Shown in pieces: positions 1 to 8,745 of a stretch of 64,000 bases of DNA. Position 1 is the stretch's first letter. Each line of letters starts with the position of its first letter. The notes beneath the pieces were generated by a model that was not told the origin of the DNA, did not search any database, and was given only the letters and a program-made list of their open reading frames with translations. The stretch is from an uncultured Campylobacter sp. GTDB taxonomy: Bacteria > Campylobacterota > Campylobacteria > Campylobacterales > Campylobacteraceae. Location: the NCBI RefSeq assembly GCF_938041645.1, contig NZ_CALIST010000022.1:124001-188000 (forward strand), given 5' to 3'. The translations under genes and the position numbers were made by a program.

Positions 1-135
1 GCGCGAGCCTACGATCGAGATGCGGCGCTTTTGTAACATCGCCGGCTCGCCCCTAAAATACAGCTGCGCGGGCTCGCTCGCACCGAGCCTTGCTAGGCTT
101 TGAATTTTAAAACCGAGCTCACTCGTAGTACTCAT
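1..135 (-). CDS. dprA: DNA-processing protein DprA, N-terminal 45 codons (truncated by window edge)
   Basis: The gene runs off the left edge. An ATG at 135-133 overlaps the 3' end of the deacetylase gene in another frame. The frame stays open to base 1 and ends with LYFRGEPAMLQKRRISIVGSR, which matches the DprA pattern of a strand 'LYFKG' followed by the start of the Rossmann-like fold 'ISIVGSR'. DprA loads RecA onto single-stranded DNA taken up during natural transformation. In C. jejuni dprA follows the same deacetylase-like gene. The overlap implies translational coupling. Only the N-terminus is visible, so the call rests on this short match plus gene order. Confidence 0.75.
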   Translation of the reverse strand, partial: MSTTSELGFKIQSLARLGASEPAQLYFRGEPAMLQKRRISIVGSR

Positions 136-1309
136 AAATTTCGTCCAAATACACTAAATCGACCTCGCCTAGGATATCGGCGCTGTTTGCGAGTGCGCGC
201 AGAGTGGAGCTTTTGGGATGGCCGATAGCGATGGCGTAACCCTGCTTTTTAGCAAGCGCGACGGCTTCACGCAGCTTTTTGCGCACCGCAGCGACGCTGT
301 TTTGATTATCTAAAAACACATCGCGATGTACATATCGCATACCAAGCCCGTTCATCGCCGCCTTAGCCTTGGTAGCGGGGCTCGTGCGCGAGTCGATAAA
401 TAAAAATCCATGCTCGTTCATCGCGCGCAGCAGGTTTTGCATCGCGCGCTCGTCGGCTGTAAATTTGGAACCGGTGTGGTTATTTATAAATTTAGCGTTC
501 GGAAAGTCCGCGCGCAGCTTCGCTATGACGCCGTTTAGCTTCTCGTAATTATCCGAAGCTCGCAGCGTCGCGGAGTTATTTTTAGCAGAGCTCGCCTCCA
601 TCGGCAGATGGATAGCGTAATGCTCAAAGCTGCGAGCGAGCGAGCGCGTGTCCTTGCGCTGATACTCGGGCGGGAAGATGGACGGCGTCACGCGCACGGG
701 CAGCGCAGCGATCTTTTGCGCCTGCTCGTCGGTGCCTACGTCGTCGATGATGATTGCTAGCTTTGCACGAGAGCCTGCAGGCAGTGCTTTACGCGGCGAT
801 TTAGAAAGATCGTCCGTGCCGCTAGAAACGTGGCTTTGTGCGGTAGAATTTATGGAATTTTCTGGCGCGGAATTTGCCGCGGTAAAATTTAGGTCAGGTC
901 CGCCGCTAGCCGAATTTGCGACGACGGAATTTGCGGAAGCCATAGAATTTACGGAATTTTGCGAATTGTCGTTTGCGGAATTTTCTCCTACGGAGTTCTG
1001 CCGTGCGGGCTCGATGCTCATCTTAGGCGTAGTTACGTTTTGCTCGGCGATCTTATCAAGCTCCTTTTGAATCAGCGCCTCCTTCTGTGCAGCGCTTAAA
1101 CGCGGTCGTTTGCCGTGAGAATCAGAAGTGCTTTCGGGGGCTTGTTTGCGCGAGCTTTGCTGCAACGCGGCTTTATTGCCCGAAAATACGAGATCCAAAA
1201 CCGCGTAGGTAACCGCACCGCTTAAAAAGCATAAGATTACGACAAAGGCGATCGCTATATAATTGATCGGGCGCTTTTTGCGACGCCCGCGTGGATTTGT
1301 ATTAGCCAA
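119..1309 (-). CDS. Divergent polysaccharide deacetylase family protein (YibQ-like), membrane anchored
   Basis: The 396-residue protein has a basic N-terminus, one membrane segment at about residues 16-41, and a long Asn/Ser-rich linker. From about residue 183 it has a periplasmic domain opening with LAIIIDDVGTD and containing HLPMEA, NNHTGSKFT and FLFIDSRTS, the usual signatures of the divergent polysaccharide deacetylase family (DUF610). The enzymatic activity of this family is not established; a role in envelope glycan processing is likely. Asn residues at 105, 110, 115, 127, 132, 141, 146 and 151 show that the linker is a RAATTY array. The gene follows ilvC by 13 bp and overlaps dprA, as in C. 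jejuni. Confidence 0.85.
   Translation of the reverse strand: MANTNPRGRRKKRPINYIAIAFVVILCFLSGAVTYAVLDLVFSGNKAALQQSSRKQAPESTSDSHGKRPRLSAAQKEALIQKELDKIAEQNVTTPKMSIEPARQNSVGENSANDNSQNSVNSMASANSVVANSASGGPDLNFTAANSAPENSINSTAQSHVSSGTDDLSKSPRKALPAGSRAKLAIIIDDVGTDEQAQKIAALPVRVTPSIFPPEYQRKDTRSLARSFEHYAIHLPMEASSAKNNSATLRASDNYEKLNGVIAKLRADFPNAKFINNHTGSKFTADERAMQNLLRAMNEHGFLFIDSRTSPATKAKAAMNGLGMRYVHRDVFLDNQNSVAAVRKKLREAVALAKKQGYAIAIGHPKSSTLRALANSADILGEVDLVYLDEIYEYYE
846..985 (-). repeat. RAATTY array encoding the Asn-Ser-rich linker of the deacetylase
   Basis: Ten AATT tetranucleotides lie here and nine have the form RAATTY. All fall in the frame that reads Asn followed by Ser or Phe. The region links the membrane anchor to the catalytic-like domain, where insertions should be harmless. 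Confidence 0.8.
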
Positions 1310-1322
1310 AGCTTAGCCGAAA

Positions 1323-2345
1323 TCAGTTTTTATCTTTATTTACGAGCTTACCCTTAGCGATCCATGGCATCATCGCGCGAAGCTTCTCGCCGGTTTTGCT
1401 AAGCAAGCTATTTGCCGTGATATTGCGCTCGGCGTTCATTCGCACGTAGCCAGCTTTGCGCTCGAGGATGAAGTCTTTTGCAAACTTACCGTTTTGGATC
1501 TCCTTTAGCACCTCTTTCATCGCCGCTTTGCTGCTTTCGTTTACGACGCGGTTACCGCTTACGTAATCGCCGTATTCTGCGGTGTTTGAGATCGAGTAGC
1601 GCATATCGGCCATACCGCCTTGATAGATGAGATCCACGATCAGCTTCATCTCATGCTGGCACTCAAAATACGCCATCTCAGGCTCATATCCAGCCTCTAC
1701 GAGGGTCTCAAAGCCTGCATTGATGAGCGCGCAAAGTCCGCCGCAAAGCACAGCCTGCTCGCCGAAAAGATCGGTCTCGGTCTCTGCTTTGAAGGTTGTT
1801 TCGATGATGCCGGTGCGACCGCCGCCGATCGCGCTTGCATAGCTTAGAGCAAGCTCTTTGGCCCTGCCGCTTTCGTTTTGCGAAACGGCGATCAGCATCG
1901 GTACGCCGCCGCCGCTTACAAACTCGTTGCGAACGGTGTGGCCCGGGGCTTTCGGAGCGATCATAATGCAGTCTATGCCCTTTGGAGGGACGATCTGTCC
2001 GAAGTGGATATTAAAGCCGTGCGCAAACGCAATCGCGTTGCCCTCGCTTAAGCTCGGCTCGATCTCCGCTTTGAAAATGTCGCTTTGAAACTCATCAGGC
2101 GTTAGGATCATTACGACGTCTGCGGCCTTCGTAGCCTCGCCGACGCTCATTACTTTAAAGCCCTTTGCCTCGGCCTTGCTCCAGCTCGCTCCGCCCTTTT
2201 TAAGGCCCACGATGACCTCTACGCCGCTATCGCGCAAATTTTCGGCGTGAGCGTGTCCCTGCGAGCCAAAGCCGATCATAGCGACCTTTTTAGCCTTAAT
2301 CAAACCCAAATCGCAATCTTTGTCGTAAAAAACGTTTATTGCCAT
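1323..2345 (-). CDS. ilvC: Ketol-acid reductoisomerase (NADP+)
   Basis: IlvC converts 2-acetolactate or 2-aceto-2-hydroxybutyrate to the dihydroxy acids of valine and isoleucine synthesis. The 340-residue length is that of the short class I enzymes. The N-terminal Rossmann domain has GFGSQGHAHA at residues 25-34. The all-helical KARI domain contains DLFGEQAVLCGG and AYFECQHEMKLIVD, which carry the Asp/Glu metal ligands. The start ATG is preceded by an AAGGAT ribosome site. It is the first gene of a leftward group with the deacetylase and dprA, and diverges from proC across about 137 bp. Confidence 0.97.
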   Translation of the reverse strand: MAINVFYDKDCDLGLIKAKKVAMIGFGSQGHAHAENLRDSGVEVIVGLKKGGASWSKAEAKGFKVMSVGEATKAADVVMILTPDEFQSDIFKAEIEPSLSEGNAIAFAHGFNIHFGQIVPPKGIDCIMIAPKAPGHTVRNEFVSGGGVPMLIAVSQNESGRAKELALSYASAIGGGRTGIIETTFKAETETDLFGEQAVLCGGLCALINAGFETLVEAGYEPEMAYFECQHEMKLIVDLIYQGGMADMRYSISNTAEYGDYVSGNRVVNESSKAAMKEVLKEIQNGKFAKDFILERKAGYVRMNAERNITANSLLSKTGEKLRAMMPWIAKGKLVNKDKN

Positions 2346-2482
2346 AACGCATCCTTTTTTAAAAATTTAGGCGAGATTGTAGCTAAAATTTGCTTTTATG
2401 CAGATAAACCGCGCGCCGCAAGGGCGGATAAAGAAATTTTGAGCTATCATTGAGGCATAATTTAGCTTTAAAAGGAGCGAAA

Positions 2483-3439
2483 ATGAAAGTGGGATTTATC
2501 GGCGGCGGAAATATGGGCGAGGCGATGATCGCAGCACTTTGCGGAGCCGGCGGACGAGATTGCGCGGCGAGCGGAGAAAATTTTGCAGAGGATAAAGAAA
2601 ATTCCGCGCACGGCGGGCGGAATTTTATGTCCGATGCTCAAAATTTTACCGCTTGCGTGCGGAATTCCGAGTCCAATATGCAAAATTCCGTTAGCGACGG
2701 GCAAAATTCCTCTTGCGTGCTGTCCGGCTCCGATACGAAGCTTCAAGTTCTAGCCTGCGCTAGAAGCAAAAACGAAGCCTTGCGCAGACGCTACGGCGTG
2801 CAAATTTTAGAGGGCGAGACGCAGCTGGCGCACGCGGCGGATATTATCGTGCTCGCGACCAAGCCCGCCAGTTACGAGGGGATTTTGCACCTGATCGCGC
2901 CCGAGCTCGCGGGCAAAATCCTGCTTCTTTTGGCGCCTAATTTCAAGCTGGAGCGCGCCCAAAATATCGTAGGTGCGGACGTTTTCGTGGCCCGCGCGAT
3001 GCCAAACGTCGCTGCGGGCATCGGCGCGTCGGCTACGGCGCTGTGCTACGGCGAGTATTTTGATGAGGCCAGTCGGGAGATCGTACGAGCGCTAGCCGCC
3101 AAAATCGGCAAATTTTACGAGATAGACGAGGCTGGTTTTGCCGCATTTACGGGGATCGCAGGGAGTCTGCCTGCGTATGTGTGCGCCTTTATCGAGGCTG
3201 CGGCGGATGCGGGCGTGCGGGGCGGACTGCCGCGGGCGCTATGCTACGACGCGGTAGCGGCGGCGGTAGAGGGCACGGCGCGTCTGCTGCAAAGCGGCAG
3301 GCGCCCATCGGAGCTCAAAGACGCCATCTGCTCGCCTGCGGGCACGACAATAGAGGGGCTCGCGGCACTGGAGGCGGCGGGGTTTCGCGCAGCGGTAATG
3401 GCGGCGATCGAGGCGTGCATCGCCAAAGCTCGCAGTTAG
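2483..3439 (+). CDS. proC: Pyrroline-5-carboxylate reductase with a ~60-residue heptad insert
   Basis: ProC reduces pyrroline-5-carboxylate to proline with NAD(P)H. The ATG at 2483 is chosen because it follows AAAGGAGCG at normal spacing and starts MKVGFIGGGNMGEAM, the nucleotide-binding motif; the in-frame ATG at 2450 would add an unlikely extension. C-terminal motifs AMPNVAAGIG, GIAGSLPAYV and CSPAGTTIEGLAALE are intact. Residues about 24-86 are an insert after the first helix, with Asn at 33, 40, 47, 54, 61, 68 and 75, an exact seven-residue period. The protein is 318 residues against about 245-280 usually. The core is complete, so it is probably functional. Confidence 0.92.
   Translation: MKVGFIGGGNMGEAMIAALCGAGGRDCAASGENFAEDKENSAHGGRNFMSDAQNFTACVRNSESNMQNSVSDGQNSSCVLSGSDTKLQVLACARSKNEALRRRYGVQILEGETQLAHAADIIVLATKPASYEGILHLIAPELAGKILLLLAPNFKLERAQNIVGADVFVARAMPNVAAGIGASATALCYGEYFDEASREIVRALAAKIGKFYEIDEAGFAAFTGIAGSLPAYVCAFIEAAADAGVRGGLPRALCYDAVAAAVEGTARLLQSGRRPSELKDAICSPAGTTIEGLAALEAAGFRAAVMAAIEACIAKARS
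2552..2740 (+). repeat. 21-bp-period RAATTY array inside proC
   Basis: Seven AATT cores start at exact 21-bp intervals from 2579 to 2705. All seven are RAATTY (AAATTT, AAATTC, GAATTT, GAATTC). The spacers between them are different, so this is periodicity of the hexamer rather than copying of one unit. Confidence 0.9.
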
Positions 3440-4146
3440 CCTCGTCGCACCTCGTCGGTTTCGGATTTCAAACACGGCGCGTTTGCTGGCGCGCTAGTAT
3501 CGAAATTCTGCGCGGGCGCGCTAGCTAAAATTTTGCCTTATCTTTAAATCGAATGAGTTCGCTGTTTCTGTAGCGGGGGAGTTTACTAGCCTTATGGTAA
3601 ACGAGCCGGCAAGTTCGTATTGCATTTAAAATTTTAAAATTTAGAGATTTTGGGAAATTTTAGTTCAAAATTTCACTCTTAAAATTCTAAATTTGCAGGA
3701 TTATAAATTTAGCGCTCGCGGCAGGGCAAAATTTTGATTTTTAGCGGCGCGAGCTCGGCGTCCATAACCATTAAAATCAAAATTTAGCGCAGCATAGGTA
3801 GATGCGCCCGCGACTTCGAACTTGCTAGATAAAAACTCAAGCGCGGAATACAAACGCTAATATAGTGCGTCTTACGCCGAAGTCTTATTAAGACGCAAAT
3901 GTAAGCCGCAAAATTTTACCGTCAATGCGAGCAGCAAATCAACCAAGCCGCGCCGAAGCGTATTTTACTACCAGAGCAAGCCTCAAATCAAAACCGCATC
4001 TCATCGCCCGAGCGAGCCTTAAATTTAAACCGCGTTTCGCCGCCGAGCTGCAAACCAAACCTGCGCGCCAAATCCTACCGAGCTGCGCAATAAAATTTGA
4101 CTTTCATCTGGCCGAAGCTTTGCACGCAAAGCCGCGATAAGCAATA
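3440..4146. other. Gene-free region, 707 bp
   Basis: No convincing gene is seen. The region has many RAATTY hexamers and palindromes of the form AAAATTTTAAAATTT. An open frame at 3925-4140 reads as Ala/Lys/Pro-rich repeats with no ribosome site and looks like chance. Confidence 0.6.
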
Positions 4147-4785
4147 TTATATAAATTCCTTCTCCAAAGGCTGCATCGCATTGCCGTCTGCGTCAAAAAG
4201 CACCCGCCCGCACACCTCGCAAACCTCGTCCCTAGGAGAGAGCTCGTCCGCATCCAGCTGCCACGCTGACATCTCGCCGCACTCGCAGTTTATGACGTAA
4301 AGGATCTGCCTTTTGCGGCGCTTGCCCCACGGCGCGATGTCCCAAAATAGCTCCTCTCGCTTGCCTAGCTTTTTAAAATCTTTCTCGGCGTCCTTGTGCG
4401 CGACGAGCAGATAATAAGCGTCGCTATGAAGCTCCAAAGTAAAGAGCCTAAAATCGCTCTTTTTGAGCGCCTTTTGAAACTCGTTCATCAAAAATAGGCT
4501 CGCATCGCCGCGCTCGAAATCCTCTTTTTCCGCTTCTTTTTCGAGCCTTGCGTAAATTTTATCGCACTCTAGAGCCACGCCGCTTTGCAGCGCATCAAGC
4601 CTAGAGCGGATAAATTTACCCACATCGCCCGTCTCGTCCTCGCCGGCCCAGTCAAGTATCCAAACAAGCCCTTTTCCGATAAGCGCATCCCAAAACTCGC
4701 CGTCATCAAGCTCGCCTATCTTTTCAAAACCATCCGTTTCGCCCGCCGTCAAATGCTTTAAAACGCAGCACTTATCCTTCGTCAT
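4147..4785 (-). CDS. Hypothetical protein with C-terminal zinc-ribbon-like cysteines
   Basis: I do not recognise this 212-residue protein. The N-terminal two thirds is acidic and helical without a signal peptide or membrane segment. The C-terminal 60 residues contain CECGE and, about 25 residues later, CEVCGR, which could bind one zinc. The ribosome site GGAGCG precedes the ATG. It is the first gene of a run of small cytoplasmic proteins that includes SMI1/KNR4- and DUF1963-like members, so an immunity-type role is possible but unproven. Confidence 0.7.
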   Translation of the reverse strand: MTKDKCCVLKHLTAGETDGFEKIGELDDGEFWDALIGKGLVWILDWAGEDETGDVGKFIRSRLDALQSGVALECDKIYARLEKEAEKEDFERGDASLFLMNEFQKALKKSDFRLFTLELHSDAYYLLVAHKDAEKDFKKLGKREELFWDIAPWGKRRKRQILYVINCECGEMSAWQLDADELSPRDEVCEVCGRVLFDADGNAMQPLEKEFI

Positions 4786-4880
4786 CTTCGCTCCTTTTGA
4801 TTAAATTTACCGCCTATGTGGGTCTGTTTAAATTTTACTCTCAAAAAGCTTTAAGCTTACTTTTCGCAACTCCTTACGCC

Positions 4881-4923
4881 GCAAATTTAGCTCACGGCGG
4901 CGGGTAAAATTTCGCTATAATTT
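4881..4923 (+). promoter_or_regulatory. Promoter of the DUF1963-like gene, duplicated at 7142-7184
   Basis: TATAAT at 4916-4921 lies 39 bp before the ATG at 4961. The 43-bp stretch matches 7142-7184 at 38 positions by hand alignment. The last 21 bp, including the -10 box, are identical. Confidence 0.65.
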
Positions 4924-4960
4924 CACAAAAGCGCTAAAATTCCAACCAAAAAGGACGCGA

Positions 4961-5680
4961 ATGCAAACAGATCTGCAAGAAAAGATTAAGGAGCTGCAAC
5001 GCAAGATCGCGCGCGAAATCACCTATTTCCAGACGGGCGGCGTGAGGCCGCGAGGCGCGATCGATGAGTGCTGGATCGGTCGCGTGCTCGCCTGCGCGGC
5101 GGAAGAGGAGCTGCCTGTGGATCAAAACGGCGCGCCAATGCTTCCTCTGGCGCAGTTTTACCTGCCCGCGCTGCCCTACGTGCCGCAGGTCTTGGGCGGC
5201 GTCAAGCTGCTTGCGGTCTTCATCTCGCAGGATCTCATCGGCAAATCCCCTGAGCAGATGGACGGTCTGTGGAAGGTCCGCGAGTATAAAAACGAGGAGG
5301 AACTCGTCATAAAGGAGCTTACAAATCCGCGCTCGCAGATAAGGCCTTTTCCTTTGCAGCCAAAATTTGCCGCGGACGATACGCCCGTTTGGGACGGCGG
5401 CGGGCTGGATGCGGACGCCATAGATGAAATTTTGCGTCTTGAGGAGACGGAGGGGCTCGAGTATTACGACGACATCGCCTTGGAGTTTTATAACTGCACG
5501 AAATTCGGCGGCTACCCCTCCTTTTGCCAGTCGGGAGTGAGCTTCGGCGATGGCTATCAGTTCGTTTTTCAGGTCTCTTCAGACGAAAAGGCGGGCTTTA
5601 ACGTCATAGACGGCGGCAGCTTGATGTTTGCTAAAAACCCGCAAAGCGGCGCGTGGAGCCTGTATTATGATTTCGATTAG
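4961..5680 (+). CDS. DUF1963 (YwqG-like) family protein
   Basis: The protein has 239 residues and no signal peptide. It reads through a patterned beta-rich region ending in TKFGGYPSFCQ followed by YQFVFQVSSDE and a C-terminal SLYYDFD. 'K-GGYP-x-x-Q' followed by a strand and a Gly/Asp turn is the hallmark of the YwqG/DUF1963 family. The family's function is unknown, though members often sit in polymorphic-toxin immunity loci. The start follows AAAAGGACG. It has its own promoter and stands between two other accessory genes. The family call is good; any immunity role is inference. Confidence 0.75.
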   Translation: MQTDLQEKIKELQRKIAREITYFQTGGVRPRGAIDECWIGRVLACAAEEELPVDQNGAPMLPLAQFYLPALPYVPQVLGGVKLLAVFISQDLIGKSPEQMDGLWKVREYKNEEELVIKELTNPRSQIRPFPLQPKFAADDTPVWDGGGLDADAIDEILRLEETEGLEYYDDIALEFYNCTKFGGYPSFCQSGVSFGDGYQFVFQVSSDEKAGFNVIDGGSLMFAKNPQSGAWSLYYDFD

Positions 5681-6008
5681 GCGCGCGAAAGGCTTTAGCT
5701 CGCCCGCAAAATTCCGCCGCTTTAAACGGACGCCGGGAGCGAGTAAATTTACGATGAAATTTTATCTGCACTCGGCCTTGAGCTCGCTCGGTGCGGATTA
5801 AATTTTAACGGCGGCGCGCTCCGATCTAGGTTAAATTTAAGCCGCCGAGAGGCGAGCCGAATAGATGCAGGTGAGCCGAATACAGCGAGCGGGCCGTGAA
5901 AAATTTGGCACCGTAAAATTTTAAAATTTTATAGCCCGAGATTTCGGCTTCGAGCTTGAAATTTAAGGTGCGCTTGAAATTTTAACCCGCAAATTTAAAG
6001 GAGCGAAA
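5681..6008. other. Gene-free region, 328 bp
   Basis: No gene is seen. RAATTY hexamers recur, and a palindromic AAAATTTTAAAATTTT lies near 5920. The end supplies the ribosome site AAAGGAGCG for the next gene; no clear -10 box was found. Confidence 0.6.
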
Positions 6009-6818
6009 ATGAATGCAAACGAGCTTGCAAACATCTGGCGTAGGCCGATCTACCTGCCCTATCTGCAAGATCCGCTCACGCCCGAGGCGCTGCGAGCTGC
6101 AGAAGAGGAGCTAGGGCACGCCCTGCCGCGCGAGCTAGTCATGATGCTAAGCATCCAAAACGGCGACTACCTGCGCTACGAGCTAGAGGGCTACCCGCTG
6201 GACGCCATCAGCGGCATCGGCGAGGCGCATCCGTCGCTTACGCACTTTTGCTGGGGTGAGGAGCGTGAGTGCGTGAGCTTCGAGCTTGACGGGCTGGTGC
6301 CGTTTAGCGGCGACGGACACTGGTATCTGTGCCTGGACTACCGCGCGAGCGAACAGCCTGCGGTCGCCTACATCGACGTCGAATGCGACGAGCAAAGCAT
6401 CATCGCGCAGGATTTCGCTTCGTTTTTGGCGCTTTTGCGGCTCGACACGGGCGGCAAAATCGCGCTGCAAACGAGGCTCGATCTAAATGGCACAAAGGCG
6501 CGGCTGGAGGAAATTTTGGGCGTGCGCGCAAGAGCCGCCGATCCGCAGCTTTACGGCTTTAGCGTGTATAATTTCGCTCGCGAGGGCGGCATGCTGAGCC
6601 TTAGCCCAAACGAGGTTCGGCTCGGATTTGCTAGGCGGGGCGAGCGGCGGTTTAAAGAGCTTAAAAACTTCAGCGAGCCCGCTCTGCGCTATGCTGAGCT
6701 GGACGCGGGCGCGATGATACTGGACGTTTTCAAAGAGGAGCTGATGGGTGAAATTTTGCGCAAGCTAAATGATGCGGGCTTGTGCGCACAGAGCCTAAAA
6801 GACGCGATCGGCACGTAA
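6009..6818 (+). CDS. SMI1/KNR4 (SUKH) family protein
   Basis: Residues about 20-145 fit the SMI1/KNR4 fold: LTPEALRAAEEELGHALPREL, then a strand region ending in PFSGDGHWYLCLDYR, then VAYIDVECDE and a closing helix DFASFLALL. SUKH proteins commonly act as immunity proteins against secreted nuclease toxins, and some have other roles. The remaining ~120 residues form an unassigned domain. The ATG follows AAAGGAGCGAAA, the same leader found at proC. No toxin gene with a recognisable delivery domain is nearby, so it could be an orphan immunity gene. The family call is confident. Confidence 0.8.
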   Translation: MNANELANIWRRPIYLPYLQDPLTPEALRAAEEELGHALPRELVMMLSIQNGDYLRYELEGYPLDAISGIGEAHPSLTHFCWGEERECVSFELDGLVPFSGDGHWYLCLDYRASEQPAVAYIDVECDEQSIIAQDFASFLALLRLDTGGKIALQTRLDLNGTKARLEEILGVRARAADPQLYGFSVYNFAREGGMLSLSPNEVRLGFARRGERRFKELKNFSEPALRYAELDAGAMILDVFKEELMGEILRKLNDAGLCAQSLKDAIGT

Positions 6819-7209
6819 GCTTTCGCGATTATTAGTGAGTTTTGTGCGGGCTGCGGCGCGCATTCGCGTGATCGATAATGTGGACTTGCGCTCGTAAATT
6901 TAGCGCTCAAGCACCCGCCGCGCAGTCTGCGCTTTAAATGCGGGCGATAAACACCAAGCTACGCGCTAAATTTTGAAAAAGCTACAAAAGCCCTCATCGC
7001 GGTAAAATTTTAACTCACAAATATTCAGGCTGTACCGCGGGCATGTAAAAAAACCTACAGGCAAGCTAAAATACGGCGCGAGCGGACACAAATATATGCG
7101 CAGGGAGGCGCAAAATGCGCAAGCTATCGCGAACGGCGAGCGCAAATTTAGCCCGCTGCGGTAGGTAAAATTTCGCTATAATTTTGCCAATTTAACAAAG
7201 GAGAAAAGG
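6819..7209. other. Gene-free region, 391 bp, containing a promoter
   Basis: No coding frame is convincing. The right end (7142-7184) holds the promoter shared with the gene at 4961. The rest is G+C-rich decayed-looking DNA with scattered AAATTT. Confidence 0.6.
7142..7184 (+). promoter_or_regulatory. Promoter of the DUF4299-like gene, copy of 4881-4923
   Basis: TATAAT at 7177-7182 is 27 bp before the GTG start at 7210. The 43-bp block is nearly the same as the one upstream of 4961, suggesting duplication or gene conversion within the cluster. Confidence 0.65.
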
Positions 7210-8139
7210 GTGAGCGTAGAATTTCGCGTCAAAAATAAAAAGCGACCGCTATTTATGGGGTATTCGGACGCCATGAGCGTTAGCAAAGCATTGGATTTCC
7301 TGCCCGATCTATCGGTATTTGGCATAGACGAGAGCGCCGAGGACTTTGACGAGAGGGCGTTTTTTAAATCGCCTTTGAGTGAGTATGAATGTTTGATTTT
7401 GGGCGTGTGGGGCAAGAGCGGGCGCGGAATGGAGCTAAGATATGACGAGGAGCAGCAAAGCTACGCCGTGCGCGTAAATACGCCCGCGACGGTATTTGAT
7501 TGGGTTTTGGCGATCTCATATCTGCAGGCGCTATCTAAGCAGCTAGGAAGCGAGATCACGGATGAAAACGGCGAAATTTACGCTCACGACAGGATAGAGC
7601 AATTCGACTACGAGCGCGATATAGCGGCGGGGCTACATTCGATAGATCAGCATTTAAGCGGCGATACGGAGATAAATTTTTGCTATGGGGTGCAGAGGCC
7701 TTTTGCGATAAACCGCGCGATGATGGATGAAATTTTAGCCTCATACAACCCCGCCGCCGAGTTTAGCAAGCGGCTAACCGAGGTGCAGTACCTAGACGCT
7801 TACAGCGCGCACCAGAGGTTTTACCGAAATGGAGATGACGGCGCGATAATGGGCTCATACGCGCTCACGCAAGACCTACCCACCATCCTGTCTTACAAGC
7901 CGTTTGTGGAGTGGCAAAACGCGGAGATGCTGAAAAATAGCGACGTCGCGCGCTGGCAGATCGCGCTCATAGGCATAGAGGGCGACGAAAAAGACGCCAG
8001 TAACTACCGCGCCATCGCCGAGCTGGAATATGGCGAGTTTATCGCGCGCCTGCCGAAGCAAAACTACCGCTTCATCGATGCGAGCTATATTTTAGTTGAC
8101 GGGCTAAACGTCAATCAGCTAAAGGCACTGGCGGGCTAA
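7210..8139 (+). CDS. Hypothetical protein, DUF4299-like
   Basis: The protein has 309 residues and is soluble. The start is a GTG (7210) just after AAAGGAGAAAA. The opening MSVEFRVKNKK and the later VNTPATVFDWVLAISYLQALSKQLGSEI resemble proteins filed under DUF4299; I hold this only tentatively. Several Tyr/Asp-rich stretches follow, and no catalytic motif is evident. It shares a near-identical promoter with the DUF1963-like gene, which argues that the two are expressed together or arose by local duplication. Confidence 0.7.
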   Translation: MSVEFRVKNKKRPLFMGYSDAMSVSKALDFLPDLSVFGIDESAEDFDERAFFKSPLSEYECLILGVWGKSGRGMELRYDEEQQSYAVRVNTPATVFDWVLAISYLQALSKQLGSEITDENGEIYAHDRIEQFDYERDIAAGLHSIDQHLSGDTEINFCYGVQRPFAINRAMMDEILASYNPAAEFSKRLTEVQYLDAYSAHQRFYRNGDDGAIMGSYALTQDLPTILSYKPFVEWQNAEMLKNSDVARWQIALIGIEGDEKDASNYRAIAELEYGEFIARLPKQNYRFIDASYILVDGLNVNQLKALAG

Positions 8140-8311
8140 ATTTTACTTGCGGTGAAATTCTACAGAATTTTATCGAGGATTGACGCCGCAAAATTTAAAG
8201 ACACGGAATTCGCGGTAAATCTCGCGACGCGCGAAATTCTAAAAGACAGAATTTTATCGCGATGCAAATTTAAGAATTCCATCACGATAAAATTCCGTCG
8301 CGGTAAAATTT
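8138..8311. repeat. Intergenic RAATTY array
   Basis: Eleven AATT cores occur between 8139 and 8310 and all eleven are RAATTY. Many are 15-17 bp apart (starts 8139, 8156, 8166, 8192, 8207, 8235, 8250, 8267, 8275, 8291, 8307). This is a non-coding counterpart of the arrays inside genes. Confidence 0.85.
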
Positions 8312-8323
8312 AGAAAGGTTAAA

Positions 8324-8656
8324 ATGAAAAGGACCTACTACGATCTAAAAATTTACGATAACGGCATGATGCGAGGTGTGCTGCAAGAGGACATCGAGGC
8401 GCTGCCGTTTTTCGACTACTGGCAAAAGATGAGTCTTGGCTCGACGCAGGGCATATACATTGACGAAAGCGGCAAAGAGCATAGGCTCGTCTATCTGCAC
8501 GACTGGGAGAAATTTTGTAGATTATTCGCTCGCGAACAGGAGCTACTTAAGCGCGCCCCGGTCGGTAGCGAAAATGAGCGATCCGATCAGCGCATCTCGA
8601 TAGGCAGTGGAAGGATACGACCAAAGCGTAGCACATTTTGGCTGGCGGAGAAATAG
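8324..8656 (+). CDS. Small hypothetical protein
   Basis: An open frame of 110 codons starts at an ATG after AGAAAGGTTAAA. The first ~75 residues (MKRTYYDLKIYDNG..., with HRLVYLHDWEKFCRLF) look like a real globular domain. The last ~35 are Arg/Ser-rich and look like read-through of non-coding sequence, so the gene may be frameshifted or recently extended. I do not recognise a family. It closes the rightward part of the accessory cluster. Confidence 0.5.
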   Translation: MKRTYYDLKIYDNGMMRGVLQEDIEALPFFDYWQKMSLGSTQGIYIDESGKEHRLVYLHDWEKFCRLFAREQELLKRAPVGSENERSDQRISIGSGRIRPKRSTFWLAEK

Positions 8657-8745
8657 CACTCGAGCCGCAATGTATTTCGATAGGCGACAAGTAATGCACT
8701 CTCTCACAGTGCAAGCGGATTTTATCCGCCAAATAGCGGCGCGCG

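Noticed and set aside
678..1070. Plus-strand open frame rich in Glu-Phe opposite the deacetylase gene
   Set aside because: It is the RAATTY array read in another frame (Glu-Phe/Lys-Phe); no ribosome site, and the opposite strand has a clear gene.
2450..2482. Earlier ATG for proC
   Set aside because: The ATG at 2483 has AAAGGAG and starts the Rossmann strand; the extension has neither homology nor a ribosome site.
3925..4140. 71-codon open frame
   Set aside because: Ala/Lys/Pro-rich repeat-like product without ribosome site in a palindrome-rich spacer.
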